DNA from: Ilex aquifolium
Lineage: Eukaryota; Streptophyta; Magnoliopsida; Aquifoliales; Aquifoliaceae
Reading direction: 5' to 3'
Length of the DNA: 64,000 nt
NCBI GenBank assembly: GCA_951799425.1
Contig: OX637397.1
Span: 2,285,001-2,349,000 of the forward strand
The notes beneath the pieces were generated by a model. It did not search any database and was not told the origin of the DNA. It saw only the letters and a program-made list of their open reading frames with translations. Below are positions 22,824-36,699 of the stretch, one piece after another. Position 1 is the first letter of the stretch; each line of letters begins with the position of its first letter. Position numbers and translations under genes: made by a program.

Positions 22824-23800
22824 AATAGCACTGCGTGTAGGCTGTATTGCAGCCCATCTCCTTTTCATTGCCCATGCAATTTTCCATTGAAACTGATTCT
22901 ACACCTTTAAATATTGGAGGGATACTAGCCAAGTGGGGTTTCTTAATTGGACAAATAAGGGTAGCTAGAAACTTAAATTTGAATGTGTTATATCTATTAC
23001 TCTTCCTCTTTGTGTAAAACTCGATTAAATCGATTCATCTGATTTGTGAATGATTGCATGTATTCGAGATTTGTGTGACAACTATGAGTTCAAATAACAC
23101 GTAATTGAAACGATTCACCATTCTAAAAACCTGAGATGTGAATGTTGGGGTGTGTGTGTGCTGGGTCTTGGCACGCGAGTCCATTAGCAACGGACTTGAT
23201 TCCTTCTCAGTAAGGCCCAACCCAGATCCAGTGTACAGCCCTGAGCTGGGTATAAAAAGGCCAGCCCAACACACTCTCTTGTTTTTCCTTATCAAGAAGA
23301 GCCAGAAAATGATTATGAGTGGTGTTTTTTAAGGTGATGGGTACCATTCTTACCATCTTGTGATTTTTGATAATCAGAAGGAAAATGAATGGTCATGGTA
23401 CAAGGCTATTGGAAAGTATGCCACATGAATGATGGAATTTATCATACAACATACGTGACAAAATAACTCGGATTGAAAGACTTTCTTGATAACTTCGAGA
23501 TCTTTATTCCAAGTTTTACGAGAAACACTCCGGTTGATGCAAGTGATTTACTGATAACTAACATTACACGTTTCAGGTTTACATCATAATCGCCATTCCC
23601 TTTATACAGTTTTTGAGCTATCCAAAAGCACGAAAAACATGTGCAACAGAGTAGTGTAGTTAACTACTTTTCCCTTCTCATGATTGTGAACTCACTTGCA
23701 GCACTTCCTAATCTATAAAACTAAATATGGGTTGTGTTAGTAAACCCTTTATTTCCATGTTCCAATGTTTAAAAGGAAAAAACTCACATTCCCAAATGGG

Positions 23801-23802
<2 letters not shown>

Positions 23803-23834
<32 letters not shown>
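23803..23834. repeat. (GA)16 microsatellite
   Basis: Uninterrupted GA dinucleotides in the non-coding interval. Confidence 0.95.
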
Positions 23835-23839
<5 letters not shown>

Positions 23840-24865
23840 TCCAATTGGTTAGGACTTGGGAGCAATTTGAAAGGTGGTGACAAGTAGGATAATGTCAAAT
23901 CACTGTGCTAACATGTGAGGTCGAAACTGAAAAACTCATTATTCACATAGTAATTAATATTTCCTCCTTTATTAATCAACCACAGAGCTACAGCTACCAA
24001 ATGTTTGCTAGATACATGTTCAGCTTAATTTGGTCTAATGACATAAATTTCCATATGTTCATTATCTCACATGGTGAACAAAACCCTTCAACTTTTAATA
24101 TCACATGCAATGTTGGGACCAACTTCACCAAGATAACCCACTAGTCTTGTGTCAAAAATAAGAGAACAACTATACATACTTACAAGTTTTGGAAGACACT
24201 CCTTCTCTTTAATTGGTTCTGAAAACACAAAAAAACACCATATTATTATTATTATTTTTTAAATAACGTAGAATCATTTCAATCACGTTTTCTTCAAACT
24301 TTTAATCATATAGAAACTCCAAATATACATGGTTACCCCCCAAACATGTGCATCGGATAAACCATGACTCTAGTTCTAGGATAAATTGCCCCCATGTCTT
24401 CCTATCTAAACTAACTTGAAGGTTTTTTCATTTCATATTTGCTAGCTAGCTAGTAGTAAACATGATTAGTCATGAATTCTTAAATGGTACTCTCCCAATT
24501 CATCGAATTAGTTCTTGCAAGGAGGTGATATGTGTTGGTGTCAATTCGGGCACTTGAAAAAACTACAAATGTGTATATATTTTGACCAAGTGAACTGTCG
24601 AGATTTGAATGCATGGAGTGCTTGTCATTTTTAATAACTGAGAACCGTTCTAAATATACGTATTCAAGACTCATGCTATGGTAAACTCATACGTGGTTTG
24701 AATCTAGAAAACACGAAATCAATCACAACATTTCATAACATTAACTTATAAAAATCGAACAGAATTTTTTTTTTTACATGTGAGCTTAGAATTATTTTTT
24801 TTGGACCTTTCGAGCACTTGGGAAGATATTTGAAAACAAGTTTTGCAGACTAGTTGTAATTTGGA

Positions 24866-26082
24866 AACACAGTATGCACCAAATGACATCATAGACACTT
24901 TGAAAATCGCTTCCGCGTCATTGAAGTATCTGGCATTGAAAGTTCTTCATGTCGTCGTCTGTTTTTTTTTCCCAAGTACTCTCATACTATGTTTGAATAG
25001 CAGAACCCCACTAAAACAGTAAACGGATCTCTCTATCATACACGATGCGTGATTTATCATTAATTAAAAGTGTAATGTAAAGGATTTGGATCGAAAAGAG
25101 ATAGTATAACGGAACACAATACTCCTCCCACATGTGCCATGAGGATCCGCGTATGATGCAATGATTCTTACCAAAAAAAAAATTATAAATTGGTTAAACA
25201 TTAATCTTTTTTCCAAGATGTTGCTACTAATGTTAATTTATTTTTGTTGAATTGGAGAAGGAAACACGCCCAAATTCACATAACAAAGTAGTTTAGCTTC
25301 ATCATATCAGAGCTTAGAGACCCTAAGTTAAATGTGTAATTATGCACAAAAAATCCATTGAATGGGAAAAAAAAAAAACAAAAACACAAACAAACACACA
25401 CATACACATACACACAGAATGGTCAATCTTTGATACTTTTGTTTTGACTTGGAGGATCTGCCTCCAGTATTGGCAATTCATGAGGTGCAGAGACCAAGTC
25501 ATGTAGACAATCAAGTAGAATGAAATTTTTGATACATTGAAATTTCGCTTCAATTACTATTTTTGTTTCGATTTCTTTCACATATATTTAATAATTTAAT
25601 TGAATGAGCATAAATGAGATGGATATATATGGGGTGAACTTAGTAGTTTAAAGTAAGATGATTCAATGAGGTGAGAAAAGAGATTTAAGGGACGAGAATA
25701 CTCCCACCCAACACAGTATGCACCAGATGACATCTATGAACATATACCCCTCCCCTTTGATCCAATGATTCTTTAAAAAAAAAAAAATAAACTTATAAAT
25801 TTGGTTAAACATTAATCTTTTTTCCAAGATGTTGTTACTAATTTTTTTTTTTTTGGTTGAATTGGAGAAGGAAAAACCCACACATTCAAATAACAAAGCA
25901 ATTCAGCTTCATCGGAGCTTAGATACCTTAAAAAACAAAAACATATACACAAACAAACACACATACACTCACAGAGAATGGTCAATCTTTGATCTTTTTT
26001 GTTTTGAGTTGGAGGATCTGCCTCCAGTATTGGTAATTCATGAGGCGCAGAGACCAAGTCATGTGGACAATCAAGTAGAATC
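24866..26082. repeat. Diverged direct duplication
   Basis: Two copies, about 24866-25522 and 25711-26082. Shared blocks in the same order are CAGTATGCACCARATGACAT, GGTTAAACATTAATCTTTTT, TTGAATTGGAGAAGGAAA, GAATGGTCAATCTTTGAT and GGAGGATCTGCCTCCAGTAT. The first copy carries about 200 bp more near its start. No terminal repeats were found, so this is probably a local segmental duplication. Confidence 0.8.
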
Positions 26083-27219
26083 ACTAAAAATTCCCATTCT
26101 AGAGATGCTACAATCATGGTTAGGGTTCAAAACTAATGAAAGCATGTTGACTAAGAAGAACCAAAGAGAAACCAGTGCTATATCTAGTAAGAAAATGTCA
26201 ACACTCATGGCCCCTCCACCAAGGATTATTACTCTTAAGATCCACAAAATCTCTTTATTGAGTTTGGTTTTTTGACTATAATGACTGTTTTGGTGTTCAT
26301 AAACCTAATGTTCTCATTTAATTACTATTGTTTTTGGGGTTCCATCGCTTGCTTTTCAACAAAAAACACCAAAAGAACAACCAAAAACATAAGTGGGAGC
26401 AACGAAAGAAAAGCATTGGGGTAATGTCAACTTTGGTGCGAGACTGCAAGTTGTGTTGTAATTGCTTAAACTTTTAGACTCATATAAAAAAGATCTATCT
26501 ATAATGGGCTTGGTGGTTAGTGCATGATACCACTCTTCTTTAGTAATAAACTTTCCCAACTAAGGATTCCGGTACACGAGATAGAAAGGAAAAAATGACA
26601 AAAATCGCAAAAAAATTGAAAAAAAAATTACGACCCAACACTAAATTCACTATGACACGAACAAAATACAGAAACAACTACGAAGAAATTCTGTGACACA
26701 CATTGACATGATGTCGAATACTATCAAACTACACATAAGCATACATTCTCCATTAAACATGAAAAGCTTTCCGCTTTTTGTGCTGCTTAGTGGATATTTC
26801 ATTGCACTCATTGCAGGAAGAAAGAGAAATCTGTCTGTTGTTCAAGATCTTAGAAACAATGCCTGGGACAATGGGACCAAAGACACAACATTTCTTAGTA
26901 ACAAACCTCATCGACACAGGGGGAGATGTGACAGTTGGGCGTTGGAAGTTCTACTCAACGGTATGATGAGAGCTGTTGAATTGAAATGGTATTGGGTGTG
27001 AAGTTGTGATATCCCATCTTTGAAATGGTAGAAAGATAAGTGATTGAAACACCCATTTGTATCCAGGATTATCAAAAGTGGGAATCATTACTATTGATAA
27101 GGATTGATTTGTCACCCATTTGGTGTAACTAAATGCACATGCATGGTTTCATCAAGGTGTGACAAGAAGATTATCATCTTCATTATTGCAAATGTTGACC
27201 CTTTGAGTATTTATGTTTG

Positions 27220-27223
27220 ACAC

Positions 27224-27254
<31 letters not shown>

Positions 27255-27309
27255 GAAGAAGAATATGCAGAAAAGAGGAAAAAAATGCAGCAAATTATTG
27301 TTAAGAGGC

Positions 27310-27340
<31 letters not shown>
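27220..27340. repeat. (CA)n and (GA)n microsatellite pair
   Basis: A CA run at 27220-27254 and a GA run at 27312-27340, both directly visible. Confidence 0.95.
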
Positions 27341-27346
<6 letters not shown>

Positions 27347-28186
27347 TATGGTATTGTCAAGAGTTTGAGGTTTCTCCAAGGAAGAAAATTGGAACATTTG
27401 GGGTGTATCTATATTGTCAATTTCAAGATTTGGGGTGTATCAACATAGGGATTTTTTTTCTAAGAAGGTCGGCGATCTATTTGACCAGAAAGGAAGCCAT
27501 TTTTGAATTGAAATCAGAGTTCATTTTTTGAGACAGAATGAGTATTCTTTCAAAAGCTGTACACCCTTTGACTAAATGAACCTGATGCTTTAAACATGGC
27601 ATTATATCTGTTTGCCTCCAAAGTTAATGCATAATAAGATGGCATGCTCTCTAAAATTATACGGGAACAACTACGTACAGTTAGTTCGATCTCATTTTTT
27701 GGGTTGATGCCACATGGGCTTATTTTCGAGAGATTCCTCTACACGGATAAATTCTTCTAGATTGCTAACATGGTTCAATGTCGTAGGTGGAAGGAACCAC
27801 AAAAGATTCATCTAACTTTGAATCCCCTAAAATCAGTTATATAGGCTATAGAATCTCAAATAGAACGCCTTCGGTAGATCGATTTATTTATCCAATTCTT
27901 GATATAATCCACTACCAATGATGGATAGTAGTAAGACCCAATATTAATGTGAGTTAAGCAATTGTTGTGTATGTATTTTGTATGAGTATAGTGTGTGCAT
28001 GTGCATGCAAAAACTGATAAAAGTCAATTAAGCTCACATCACAATGTAGGACACTGACTAATAAAGTTTCCATGAGCTATGCTAACCACTTGCAAATGTA
28101 AAGCCAAAATTAACGAACCAAGCACAGAAGCAGCAGATATTACACATGTTATACACAATATCACCTCTCATATAGAAACCAAAGTG

Positions 28187-28208
28187 TAGAGAGAGAGAGA
28201 GAGAGAGT
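28187..28208. repeat. (GA)11 microsatellite
   Basis: Uninterrupted GA run in non-coding DNA. Confidence 0.9.
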
Positions 28209-29059
28209 TTTCGAATCGAACCAAGCTCATAAAAGGGAAGAAAGCAGGATCTGTTATTGAAAGAAGACTTGTTGTATTAACTTTTGTGGACAAAGGGCGC
28301 TCTACTATTGAAATCTTGTAGATTTTGCCTTGTGATTTTTGAACCTATGGTACAAATATAGGGAAAGCATGTTACATAAGGCTTACCCTTTACCACAAAT
28401 AAAGAGCGAATAATATTTATTTCTAATTCGTATTTTGCTTACCAAAATTGAATTCTTATTTTTGCTTCATTCTTTAGTACGTCGGTCTAATATTACGGTT
28501 TATTTACCTAAATTATCCACCTCATGTAGGGGACATGGACCTAAACCACACTTGTCCCACTATTAATTTTTATGGACCCTTCACCATCATTAGCATGAAA
28601 AAGCTGACCTAATTCTAGTAGTTAATTGCAAGTGCAGTTCATTATTGTCCTTCCAAAACCTATAGAACCTGATCTATTATAATGGTTGATATATATAGCT
28701 TCACTACATGTATAGTCCACTGATACAAAACATACCTGATTTGCACATGGTCACAAATTTATGAAATTGAAGTTTTTTTTCATAATATCACCATTACGAT
28801 CATGGACCCTTCTACGAAAAAAGTTGAAAAAGAAAAATCTCTTGAAGAATATCGTCACATCAATAAAGGTTGCAAAAAATTTTGAACATCTAAGTAAAGG
28901 CGAACAAGAGTAATGCTGAAAGAGAGAGAAATATTACAAAAATATTATATAGTTTTATGTTGTTTTCTCTGATTTGAAAGAAGAATCTTGTAACCTTAAA
29001 ACTAGGACTTGACTATGGTATAAAGAAAAAAAATTTGGTAGCGTACCTCCAACTTTTAC

Positions 29060-29350
29060 TATTTTAATAGATGTTTTTATAATTTTTGTGGGTTATTTTA
29101 CAATAAAAAAATTTACCAATTTTATGGATGATTTATCACTTTTGTGGGTGTTTTTACCGATGTTGTGGGTATTTTTATTACATTTATGGTAACTATTTCT
29201 ACTATTTTTCTTCGGTATAAAAAAAATTATTACTTTTGTGAGTGATTTATTACATTTATGGGTGTTTTTACCATATTTGTAGATGTTTTTACTATTGTTG
29301 TGATAATATTTTTTACCATTTTTTTTAGGTACCACTACATTGATAAAAAC
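29060..29350. repeat. Imperfect minisatellite rich in TTTTGTGGGTGTTTTTACC
   Basis: About eight loose units of roughly 30-33 bp with cores such as TTTGTGGGTGTTTTTACC and TTTATGGGTGTTTTTACC. The strand is nearly devoid of C outside ACC. No coding sense. Confidence 0.6.
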
Positions 29351-30374
29351 ACTCCCAATATGATAAACGTAACAATAAATGTGATAAATGGAAGTATGAT
29401 ACCGAATTTTTTCATTAAAACTAACACCCAGAAAGTATAATTCATTCCCCAACAGTCACTTGGTTGATTAATTCTCTACTGGTTTAATTTAGAGTTTCCA
29501 TGTTGAATGTCTCTGTAAGTGAGGAATGACCTAAAAAAACTCTAACGGTTCCTTTTAGAATTATGTCAAATTTCAAGAAAACCCTACAGGAGATGCCATG
29601 GTACAGCTACAGTATAAACCCATTGACCAGTTACCAATCTAAGACATAACCACCATATGATTAGTCTAATTGCTATAATAGTAAGGGTACATTACCTAAA
29701 AAGTTTATGATCGATCTTAACATTGAAAGGTCAATCTTAATAACCCATTCTATAATAACATTATTAGATTGAATCGTAGTTTCAATCTTATTTTATAGTA
29801 ATTTTCAATATCATACCAAACAATAAATGGGGGGTTTCGAGAGGTAAGACCCTATCACCAATCATATTTTTTTATCACCAAATTTCTTCATGTGAATAAA
29901 ATCATAGAATTAGGTGATATAACATTTATGCATGATTCTCTTGGGAGAGAAAGTGGCTATGTTCCCTTATATTTGGCAAAATGACAAAGACTATAGCTGG
30001 AACAGCAAGGGCCTGCGAAAACTAGTTTAACCTTACAAGGTTAAAACAAGTTTACAATGCTTTATTAGCTCACCTATACTATGTTGTTCTCAACTTTACA
30101 TGACAGTAACTAAAAAGAAAAATGTTACCCAACTCAATTGGAATCCAAAAATTACGACTCAAATAGATATCATTCTTTGGACGAGTGAGTCCCCCTAAAA
30201 AGTTGATGAGACCTAGAAAGTTGACATAATTTACTGACATAATAATTTCATTTTATTGAAATTATTAGATTAACATCAAGTTCTAATTATTTATGAGTTT
30301 CATAGTCGATCCAAAAGTTACAATTAATTAGGTAGAATAGCATTGCTCAAAAACAAACCATCATCTCCTACTCC

Positions 30375-30380
30375 TATAAA
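30375..30380 (+). promoter_or_regulatory. TATA box of the MATE gene
   Basis: TATAAA about 180 bp before the start codon at 30557, followed by a CT-rich stretch typical of plant transcription start regions. This predicts a start near 30405. Based on motif and position only. Confidence 0.5.
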
Positions 30381-30556
30381 ACTCTTCCCCTTCTTTTCTG
30401 ACTGCCCAGCTCTCTCTATCTCTCTCTGTTGTTGGTGGTTGTGTATGTGTGTGCAATGCATGCATGTAAGAAAGGTATATCCCACCATCAAATTCTCTAA
30501 ATCTCAAAACACAAGCATACAAGAAAAAGAAAAGAACAAGCAAAAAAGGAACAAAG

Positions 30557-32148
30557 ATGGTAGCAGGGCCAGAGCAGACCCAAAAGCACCCAACAATGCC
30601 AGAGGTACGAACTACAAAGTCTTCAGTAACTCCATTCATTTTCAAACAACTGTACAATCAAATCTCTCTGACAAAACTTTCTTCTTCCATAACATTGTTT
30701 AGGTAAAGGAGGAGTTGAAGAAAATGACAGAGATAGGCTTTCCCATAGTGGCCATGGGCTTGGTGGGCTATCTAAGAAACATGACTCTAGTCATTTGCAT
30801 GGGAAAATTAGGCAGCCTCAATCTCGCCGGCGGTGCGTTGGCCATCGGATTCACCAACATCACCGGCTACTCCGTCTTGTCCGGTCTAGCCATGGGCATG
30901 GAGCCACTTTGCAGCCAAGGTTTTGGTTCTAAAAACATAACCATAATGTCTCTCACCCTACAAAGAACAATCATCATGTTACTTTTTGCTTCAATTCCCA
31001 TTGGTTTTTTATGGATTAATCTTGAGCCTCTTATGCTAATTCTCCACCAAGACCCAGAAATAACACGAATCGCAAGCCTCTACTGTCGATATGCAGTTCC
31101 TGATCTTGTTGCTAATAGCCTACTTCATCCTTTACGAATCTACTTGCGCAGTCAAGGGACAACATGGCCATTGCTGTGGTGTACTTCAGTTTCAATCCTT
31201 CTACACCTCCCCATCACTATCTTCTTAACCTTCACTCTCTCTCTTGGAATCCGTGGGATCGCAGTTTCAACCTTCGTCTCCAGCTTTAATAACTTGTTCT
31301 TGCTTCTGTCCTACATGTTCTATGTTCGAGTCTCCCATGGTCATGAGACTTTGAACAAACCATTGTTACTCAACTCAGAACGTATAGGTTTACACATCAA
31401 TCCTTGTATAGCTACTTCATCGGTGAAGGAATGGAGAATTCTGCTTCGACTGGCTATACCAAGTTGTCTAGGCGTTTGTTTAGAATGGTGGTGGTATGAA
31501 TTCATGACACTTCTAGCAGGGTACCTCGAAAAACCTCATGTAGCTCTTGCAACATCAGCTATAGTAATACAAACCACCTCTCTCATGTACACATTGCCTT
31601 CAGCCCTTAGTGCATCAGTCTCTACCAGAGTAGGTAACGAGCTCGGAGCCGGCCAGCCTGGAAAGGCCCGTTTGGCAACAATAATAGCCATAGGCTTGGC
31701 CTTGCTTACCTCCATTTTTGGCCTCTTAATGACCACTTTGGGGAGAGTAGCATGGGGCAGAGTCTTCACAGAAGATACTGAGGTTTTACAACTAACAATG
31801 GCTGTACTACCCATAATTGGACTGTGTGAACTAGCAAACTGTCCACAAACCACTTGTTGTGGGGTGCTAAGAGGAAGTGCCAGGCCCAGTATTGGTGCAG
31901 GTATTAACTTTTATTCATTCTACTTGGTGGGTGCACCAGTGGCTATAGCTTTGGCCTTTGTTTGGAAACTGGGTTTTCTGGGCCTCTGCTATGGGCTTTT
32001 AGCAGCTCAGCTGGCTTGTGTACTCTCAATTTTAACAGTGATATATAAGACAGATTGGGAAAGAGAGTCGTCAAAGGCAGAAGATTTGGCGGGAGGAAGT
32101 GGGGAATTTGCTTATGCAGATGAAGAATGGAAGGAATTGGGTTTCTGA
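30557..32148 (+). CDS. DTX55: MATE efflux transporter, DETOXIFICATION 55-like
   Basis: A multidrug and toxic compound extrusion carrier, an integral membrane protein that exports organic substrates by proton or sodium antiport; the substrate of this clade member is not known to me. Exons are 30557-30604 (16 codons) and 30703-32148, with a 98-bp GT-AG intron in phase 0. The intron is not a multiple of three and reading through it meets a stop, which supports splicing. The product is 497 aa with about 12 hydrophobic segments. It follows the DTX55 pattern: EELKKMTEIGFPI at the start, GGALAIGFTNITGYSVLSGL, then CLEWWWYEFMTLLAGYL, SASVSTRVGNELGAG and CELANCPQTTCCGVLRGSARP. The tail after residue 465 is polar and acidic and probably cytosolic. 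Clade assignment rests on remembered Arabidopsis sequences; MATE identity is certain. Confidence 0.93.
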
Positions 32149-35100
32149 AAGGGGTAGCTTTTGAAAAGTAATGGGGTCTTGTGTCTTTTTCTAGTTCTTT
32201 ATCAAAATCCCAACTATGCAGCTACATATCATAAGAGTGTAATTTTTTTTTTTTTTAAACAAGAGTACATTTTGAATTCATAATTGCAATGTAAAGTTTG
32301 GATATATATACAAAATAATCCGTACAATATCGATCGTTTTAAATCCGAGTTTAACAAAGAAAAAGTCGCTCGAATTCATGATATGCAAATTTACACTTCA
32401 TCGTATTACAAACAGAGCCAGATGAAGATGTTTTTCTAAGAACCATGAAGTAATAAAATAGTTTGCAGGTGCATATTGTGAATACAGGACCATCTACAAT
32501 CCAGACCACAATCCCTTTGGTGGTTCTGTCCCTTTGGTCTCGTTAATTCACAGAAAACCTTCGAGCAAAATCAGTGAAAAATGACATGATTGAAGGTAGG
32601 TAGGATCACATGATGTCGTGTTGTGTCAAAATTTATGAGTAATGCTATTTAGACCTAAACACTCAATCTACTCTTTTAAGGGAGAACAGACAATGTCATC
32701 CCTATTTCTTTTACTAAGATATTAACCTTTTAAATCTTGTCAAGAAATAAAATGCATGTATGATACCTACTTGTACCTGAGATGCTTGATTTGAATAAAA
32801 TATCAGAGGGATGGTCCCCTCATCGTTTTGCCTGGCTAGTTGCAATGTCATAGAACAGAACAATAGAAGTTAACCCTTAGCCAAATCCCTTGTAGCACAA
32901 TTGTCCAAGAGAAATATTTCATATTATGATTCTATTCATCAGTACTTCTACAATTCATGTAAATAGTATGAGTTTTACCACAATTAGATATATCACTTCT
33001 ACCATGATTAAGTTTTTGATTGACCAAGATAAGGGTTATCGACTTATGCTTATAATTGTATATTACACACAAGAACTCTACCAAAAGTCTAGCTCAGAAG
33101 TTGTCATTTAGGTTCATTTTTTCTATATATATACAACGTAAGTGAAAAGTGATGGATTTGAGTGAGATGGAATTCAATGTGAATAGTTTTGAGAGGGATG
33201 TTGATGACCGTAGGATGAGATTATTTGAGACAGTTGGATGAGACAATTTGAGCTTGCCCTATTTTAAATTATAAATACCTAAGATCTCTCAGTAAACTTT
33301 TGATGTGAGATTCAATACATGTCAATGTAGATAGTTAGAATCTCTCCTCCTTTATTCTCTCATGTCCCTGCGAGGGACTCACAATCCATCACAAATACCA
33401 CGATCGGTTTGTGGTTAGTTCTAGTCAACACGTGTGCACAGATTGACTTTGATCAGATAATAATCACAAGAACTCTCCGAAAAGGACTAGCTAAGAAGTT
33501 GTTATTTGGGTTTATTGTTCTTACATATATACCCAAGATTCCCAGTGCAAAGGGATTCAATACACACCAATATGGGTCTTCGCAATAATAAAGTTATAAC
33601 CCTTTGGGATTCCAATACCGAGTAAAAATAGTCGCTTTTGTGAACGTAGATAAAATTTTACCAAAACACGTAAATTTTTGTGTTCAGCGTTCTTAAATTC
33701 TATTACCTGTCTAATTATTCTCTGCACTGCACATTGACAACATACACTTGGTAAAATAATAATAATTATTATTATTTTGGAAAAAGAGATCTCAATCCAA
33801 TGTATTACTTTTCTGCATAGCTCCTTTTGTGATTTTACATTTCAAGTGTCCAAGATAACTCTTCTGATCCTTCAACTGTACTTTGCAACACAGAATCTCA
33901 GTACACAATCTGATTCAAACTCATGAAGATTATAATCTCCCCACTGGTCTAGTACTATAGATAGATTTGGCCATAGAGATCCCAATGTGTAACACCAAAA
34001 ATGGTGGCTGGACATGACTACTTGATGCTTTCTCACAGTTGCTAGCTACTTATCACTCCACTGCCTTCTTCAAAAGAGGTAAAATCATATCAGGAGAAAT
34101 CTAGTAGATTCCACATGCCACCTAATTGAAACAATAAAGAGCCAAACAAGCACGTGCAAACAAAATATAAGAGGATTTACATGAATTTGTAAGCAACAAT
34201 GGCTAGGTAGAGCTGTTGACCAAACTAGTTATTACATACACAAGAACAGTTAAATTTTCTATTTTTGTTCTATTACAGACATAGAAACTTTCTTTTTCTC
34301 ATTGTCTCTGCATTTTCCATGACTCTTGGGGACCCTTTTTGGTTAGTAAGATGTGTAGATTAATTACTTCATATTTGCGTGTTTCTTATCACAACTTTTT
34401 TTGGTAGCAGAAGAATTTACCGATTTTCCAGTATAAAAGGTTGATCTAGCAAAAACAATTAGAAGGTTTGAATTGATCCTTTCCGGAGAATTAGATGGCC
34501 TTCTTGAACATTTTTTTTATTTGGTATGTAACATTGATGATAGACTGATAGATTTGAACCTCGTTCTTACATTAAAATCCACTTGATTCATTTGTTTGGT
34601 TAGCGTTTTTTACACCGGAAAGTGTAGGAAAATGGGGAAAAAAAAAAAAACATCTTTTCCTTTATTTGATTATCTAGAAAGTATAATTTCTCGAGAAAGT
34701 TTTTTTTCCCTCAACTATTAAATTTTCCTGTAAACATCTACTTTGGTTTTCCACAAATTGTGCAGGAAAATTTTTATTTCCCGTAAAAGTTGCCTTATTT
34801 TTTCTGTTTTGCCCACTTTCCTTTTTCTCCATTGGATTGATATGATAAATTTTTTCTAGCAAATTTTTCATTCTAATCAAACGCATACAAGAAAATAAAT
34901 TTTCTTTTTTTTACTTCACTTTCTACTTTTTTCTGTTTTCATCATCAATTTCTTTTTAACCAAACAGAGCCAGCAAAATATGCTGCTATAAGTGCTATAA
35001 TCCCTGTAGATGGATTGAAATGGTCTAAAAGCCACTCAAAATCATAGGGACTGTTTATATCAACAGATTTGAATAAATTAGATTGTCTTTGTGTCATTGG

Positions 35101-35468
35101 GATAGGACCATCATGATATGATATCTGTACTGAAGATATGGATCTATGAGTTTGTCTTTCAGTGGAAGTAAATCAAAGCTTACTTCCAAAAACTACCTAA
35201 ATGGATATTTCTTATTCAGATGCCTGAGTTCAGTACAAATAAGGTTGTACTAAGTTAATGTCTTGGATGTTTTGTGTTACTTTGTATGTACTGATCTCAA
35301 AGTACAGCAGAGGTAATGCAAAACATGGTCAATTTTGAGGATGAGTGATGGGTGACTGTCAAGCTCCACTTAATGAGACTAAAGATTAATCCCAAGTTTT
35401 TGGATTAATCGAAACTTGTGACTTACTTCAGTTTTAACTTACTCTGATTGAGTTGTAACTTTTAGTAT
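32149..35468. other. Non-coding interval after the MATE gene
   Basis: No gene recognised. It includes a loosely repeated segment (about 33064-33330 and 33464-33590, sharing CACAAGAACTCT and GATTCAATACA blocks). It also includes a possible MITE at 34591-34966 with short inverted ends TGTTTGGTTA and TAACCAAACA but no clear target duplication. Confidence 0.45.
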
Positions 35469-35830
35469 GATAGAAACAAGGATCAACATTTCATTTCGAA
35501 ACGGTCGAAATGTCCGAAATTTTTCCGTTTTCAAGAAGATCGAAACGAATCAGTGATGAAATCGAAATTCTAATACTTCAAGATGTTCCATAATGTTTCA
35601 AAATGTTTAATTATATTTCAATGCATTTGCGCAATTGTTTCAGAATGTTTCAAGGTATTTCAAGATATTTTGGTATACTTCGACCAATGTTTTGAAAAAT
35701 ACTTCTTAATTTTTTTTTTCATTATGTTTCCGAAATAGGTTGAAACGTTTCTGAAAAAAATCGAAACGTTTCCGCTTCCTAAGTAACTGAAAAAATCCAC
35801 CGAAACAAAATTTTGATCCTTGGATAAAAA
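35469..35830. mobile_element. hAT-type MITE, GGATCAA-end family, copy 1
   Basis: 346 bp (35477-35822), starting CAAGGATCAACATTTC and ending with the inverted TTTTGATCCTTG. It is flanked by GATAGAAA and GATAAAAA, an 8-bp target duplication with one mismatch. The interior repeats GAAACG and TGTTTC motifs in both directions. It is non-coding. The 8-bp duplication points to the hAT superfamily. A relative lies at 54677-54939. Confidence 0.75.
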
Positions 35831-36699
35831 ACATGTTTCTACCTCATCGAGTACGGTAGAAAAAGCATCACACAACCACTTTTTTTTTTTGTTTAATGGT
35901 CAGAGATGTCTAAATCAACTTATGCGCACTTCAACTAATCTCCTCTCCGATCCGATCACTTTTAGTGGGGTAAAAAATCACTAAGATAATTAGCAATATT
36001 GGTTCAAGTATCACATGAAGTAAAGCAAACCTAGACATTTTGACATGCTCAAGTTCAATTAGGGTAAGTATTTTGGCTGTCTTTTCCTTGTGCAACAAAA
36101 GAAGACGCTTGCTCGTTCAAGGAAATGCCTAGCAATCATCAATCAACCTGAACTGGCTGGTTCGTACAGGTTGAACAATGAACAAAGCATAAACCCGCAA
36201 CATTAATCATAGATTTAAACAATACATGTAATTTGCAGACGATTGCATGTATCTAGGGTTTGTGTTGTCAATCCGAAAAGCATATCCCGACTTAAAATGG
36301 TAATATTTTTCCATATCAAGTTTTATTTTCGAAGATGCATGGAAGGTTTTGTTGGTCATTAGCATATCATTCATACGTTTTGCATGCATACGATCCATAT
36401 ATATCAAAGCTTACTTTGTTCTTTTTTATCCCAAGTAACAGCCCAACATTAAGATCCATTGAAATGCTGCAATGAGGTGGTATAAGGTAAGAGCCAAATA
36501 TGAGAAAATTAAGCCCATGTATGTGGGTATATGTTCAATCGGGCTAAGGATATGCCCAAAAATGTTATCCAACACAAATTTTTGTTTCCAAACATGAAAT
36601 AAATGAAACCTCGGATTATATCTATCCGATCTTACCTCTTAATCTCCTGTTATTCCATGAACCTAACACTTTTCTCTAAAATGTCAAGTATCATCAAGT

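Larger units (their letters stand above)
22829..30370. other. Long non-coding interval between the retroelement and the MATE gene
   Basis: No convincing gene in 7.5 kb. It holds a TATA-bearing patch (GGGTATAAAAAGG near 23250) that may be a fragment of another LTR promoter, several microsatellites, a diverged direct duplication (24866-26082) and an imperfect GT-rich minisatellite (29060-29350). An 80-codon frame with a signal-peptide-like start (26759-27001) is noted as a weak candidate only. Confidence 0.5.

Noticed and set aside
23140-23300. Promoter or LTR fragment with GGGTATAAAAAGG
   Set aside because: No gene follows and no second LTR or target duplication was found; a lone TATA-like motif is not enough.
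25829-26275. 148-codon frame with THREWSIF and DLPPVLVIHEAQRPSH
   Set aside because: It sits in the second copy of a non-coding duplication. The first copy does not keep the frame, and no family is recognisable.
34591-34966. MITE with TGTTTGGTTA ends
   Set aside because: The ends are only ten bases and I found no target duplication, so I mention it only in the interval note.
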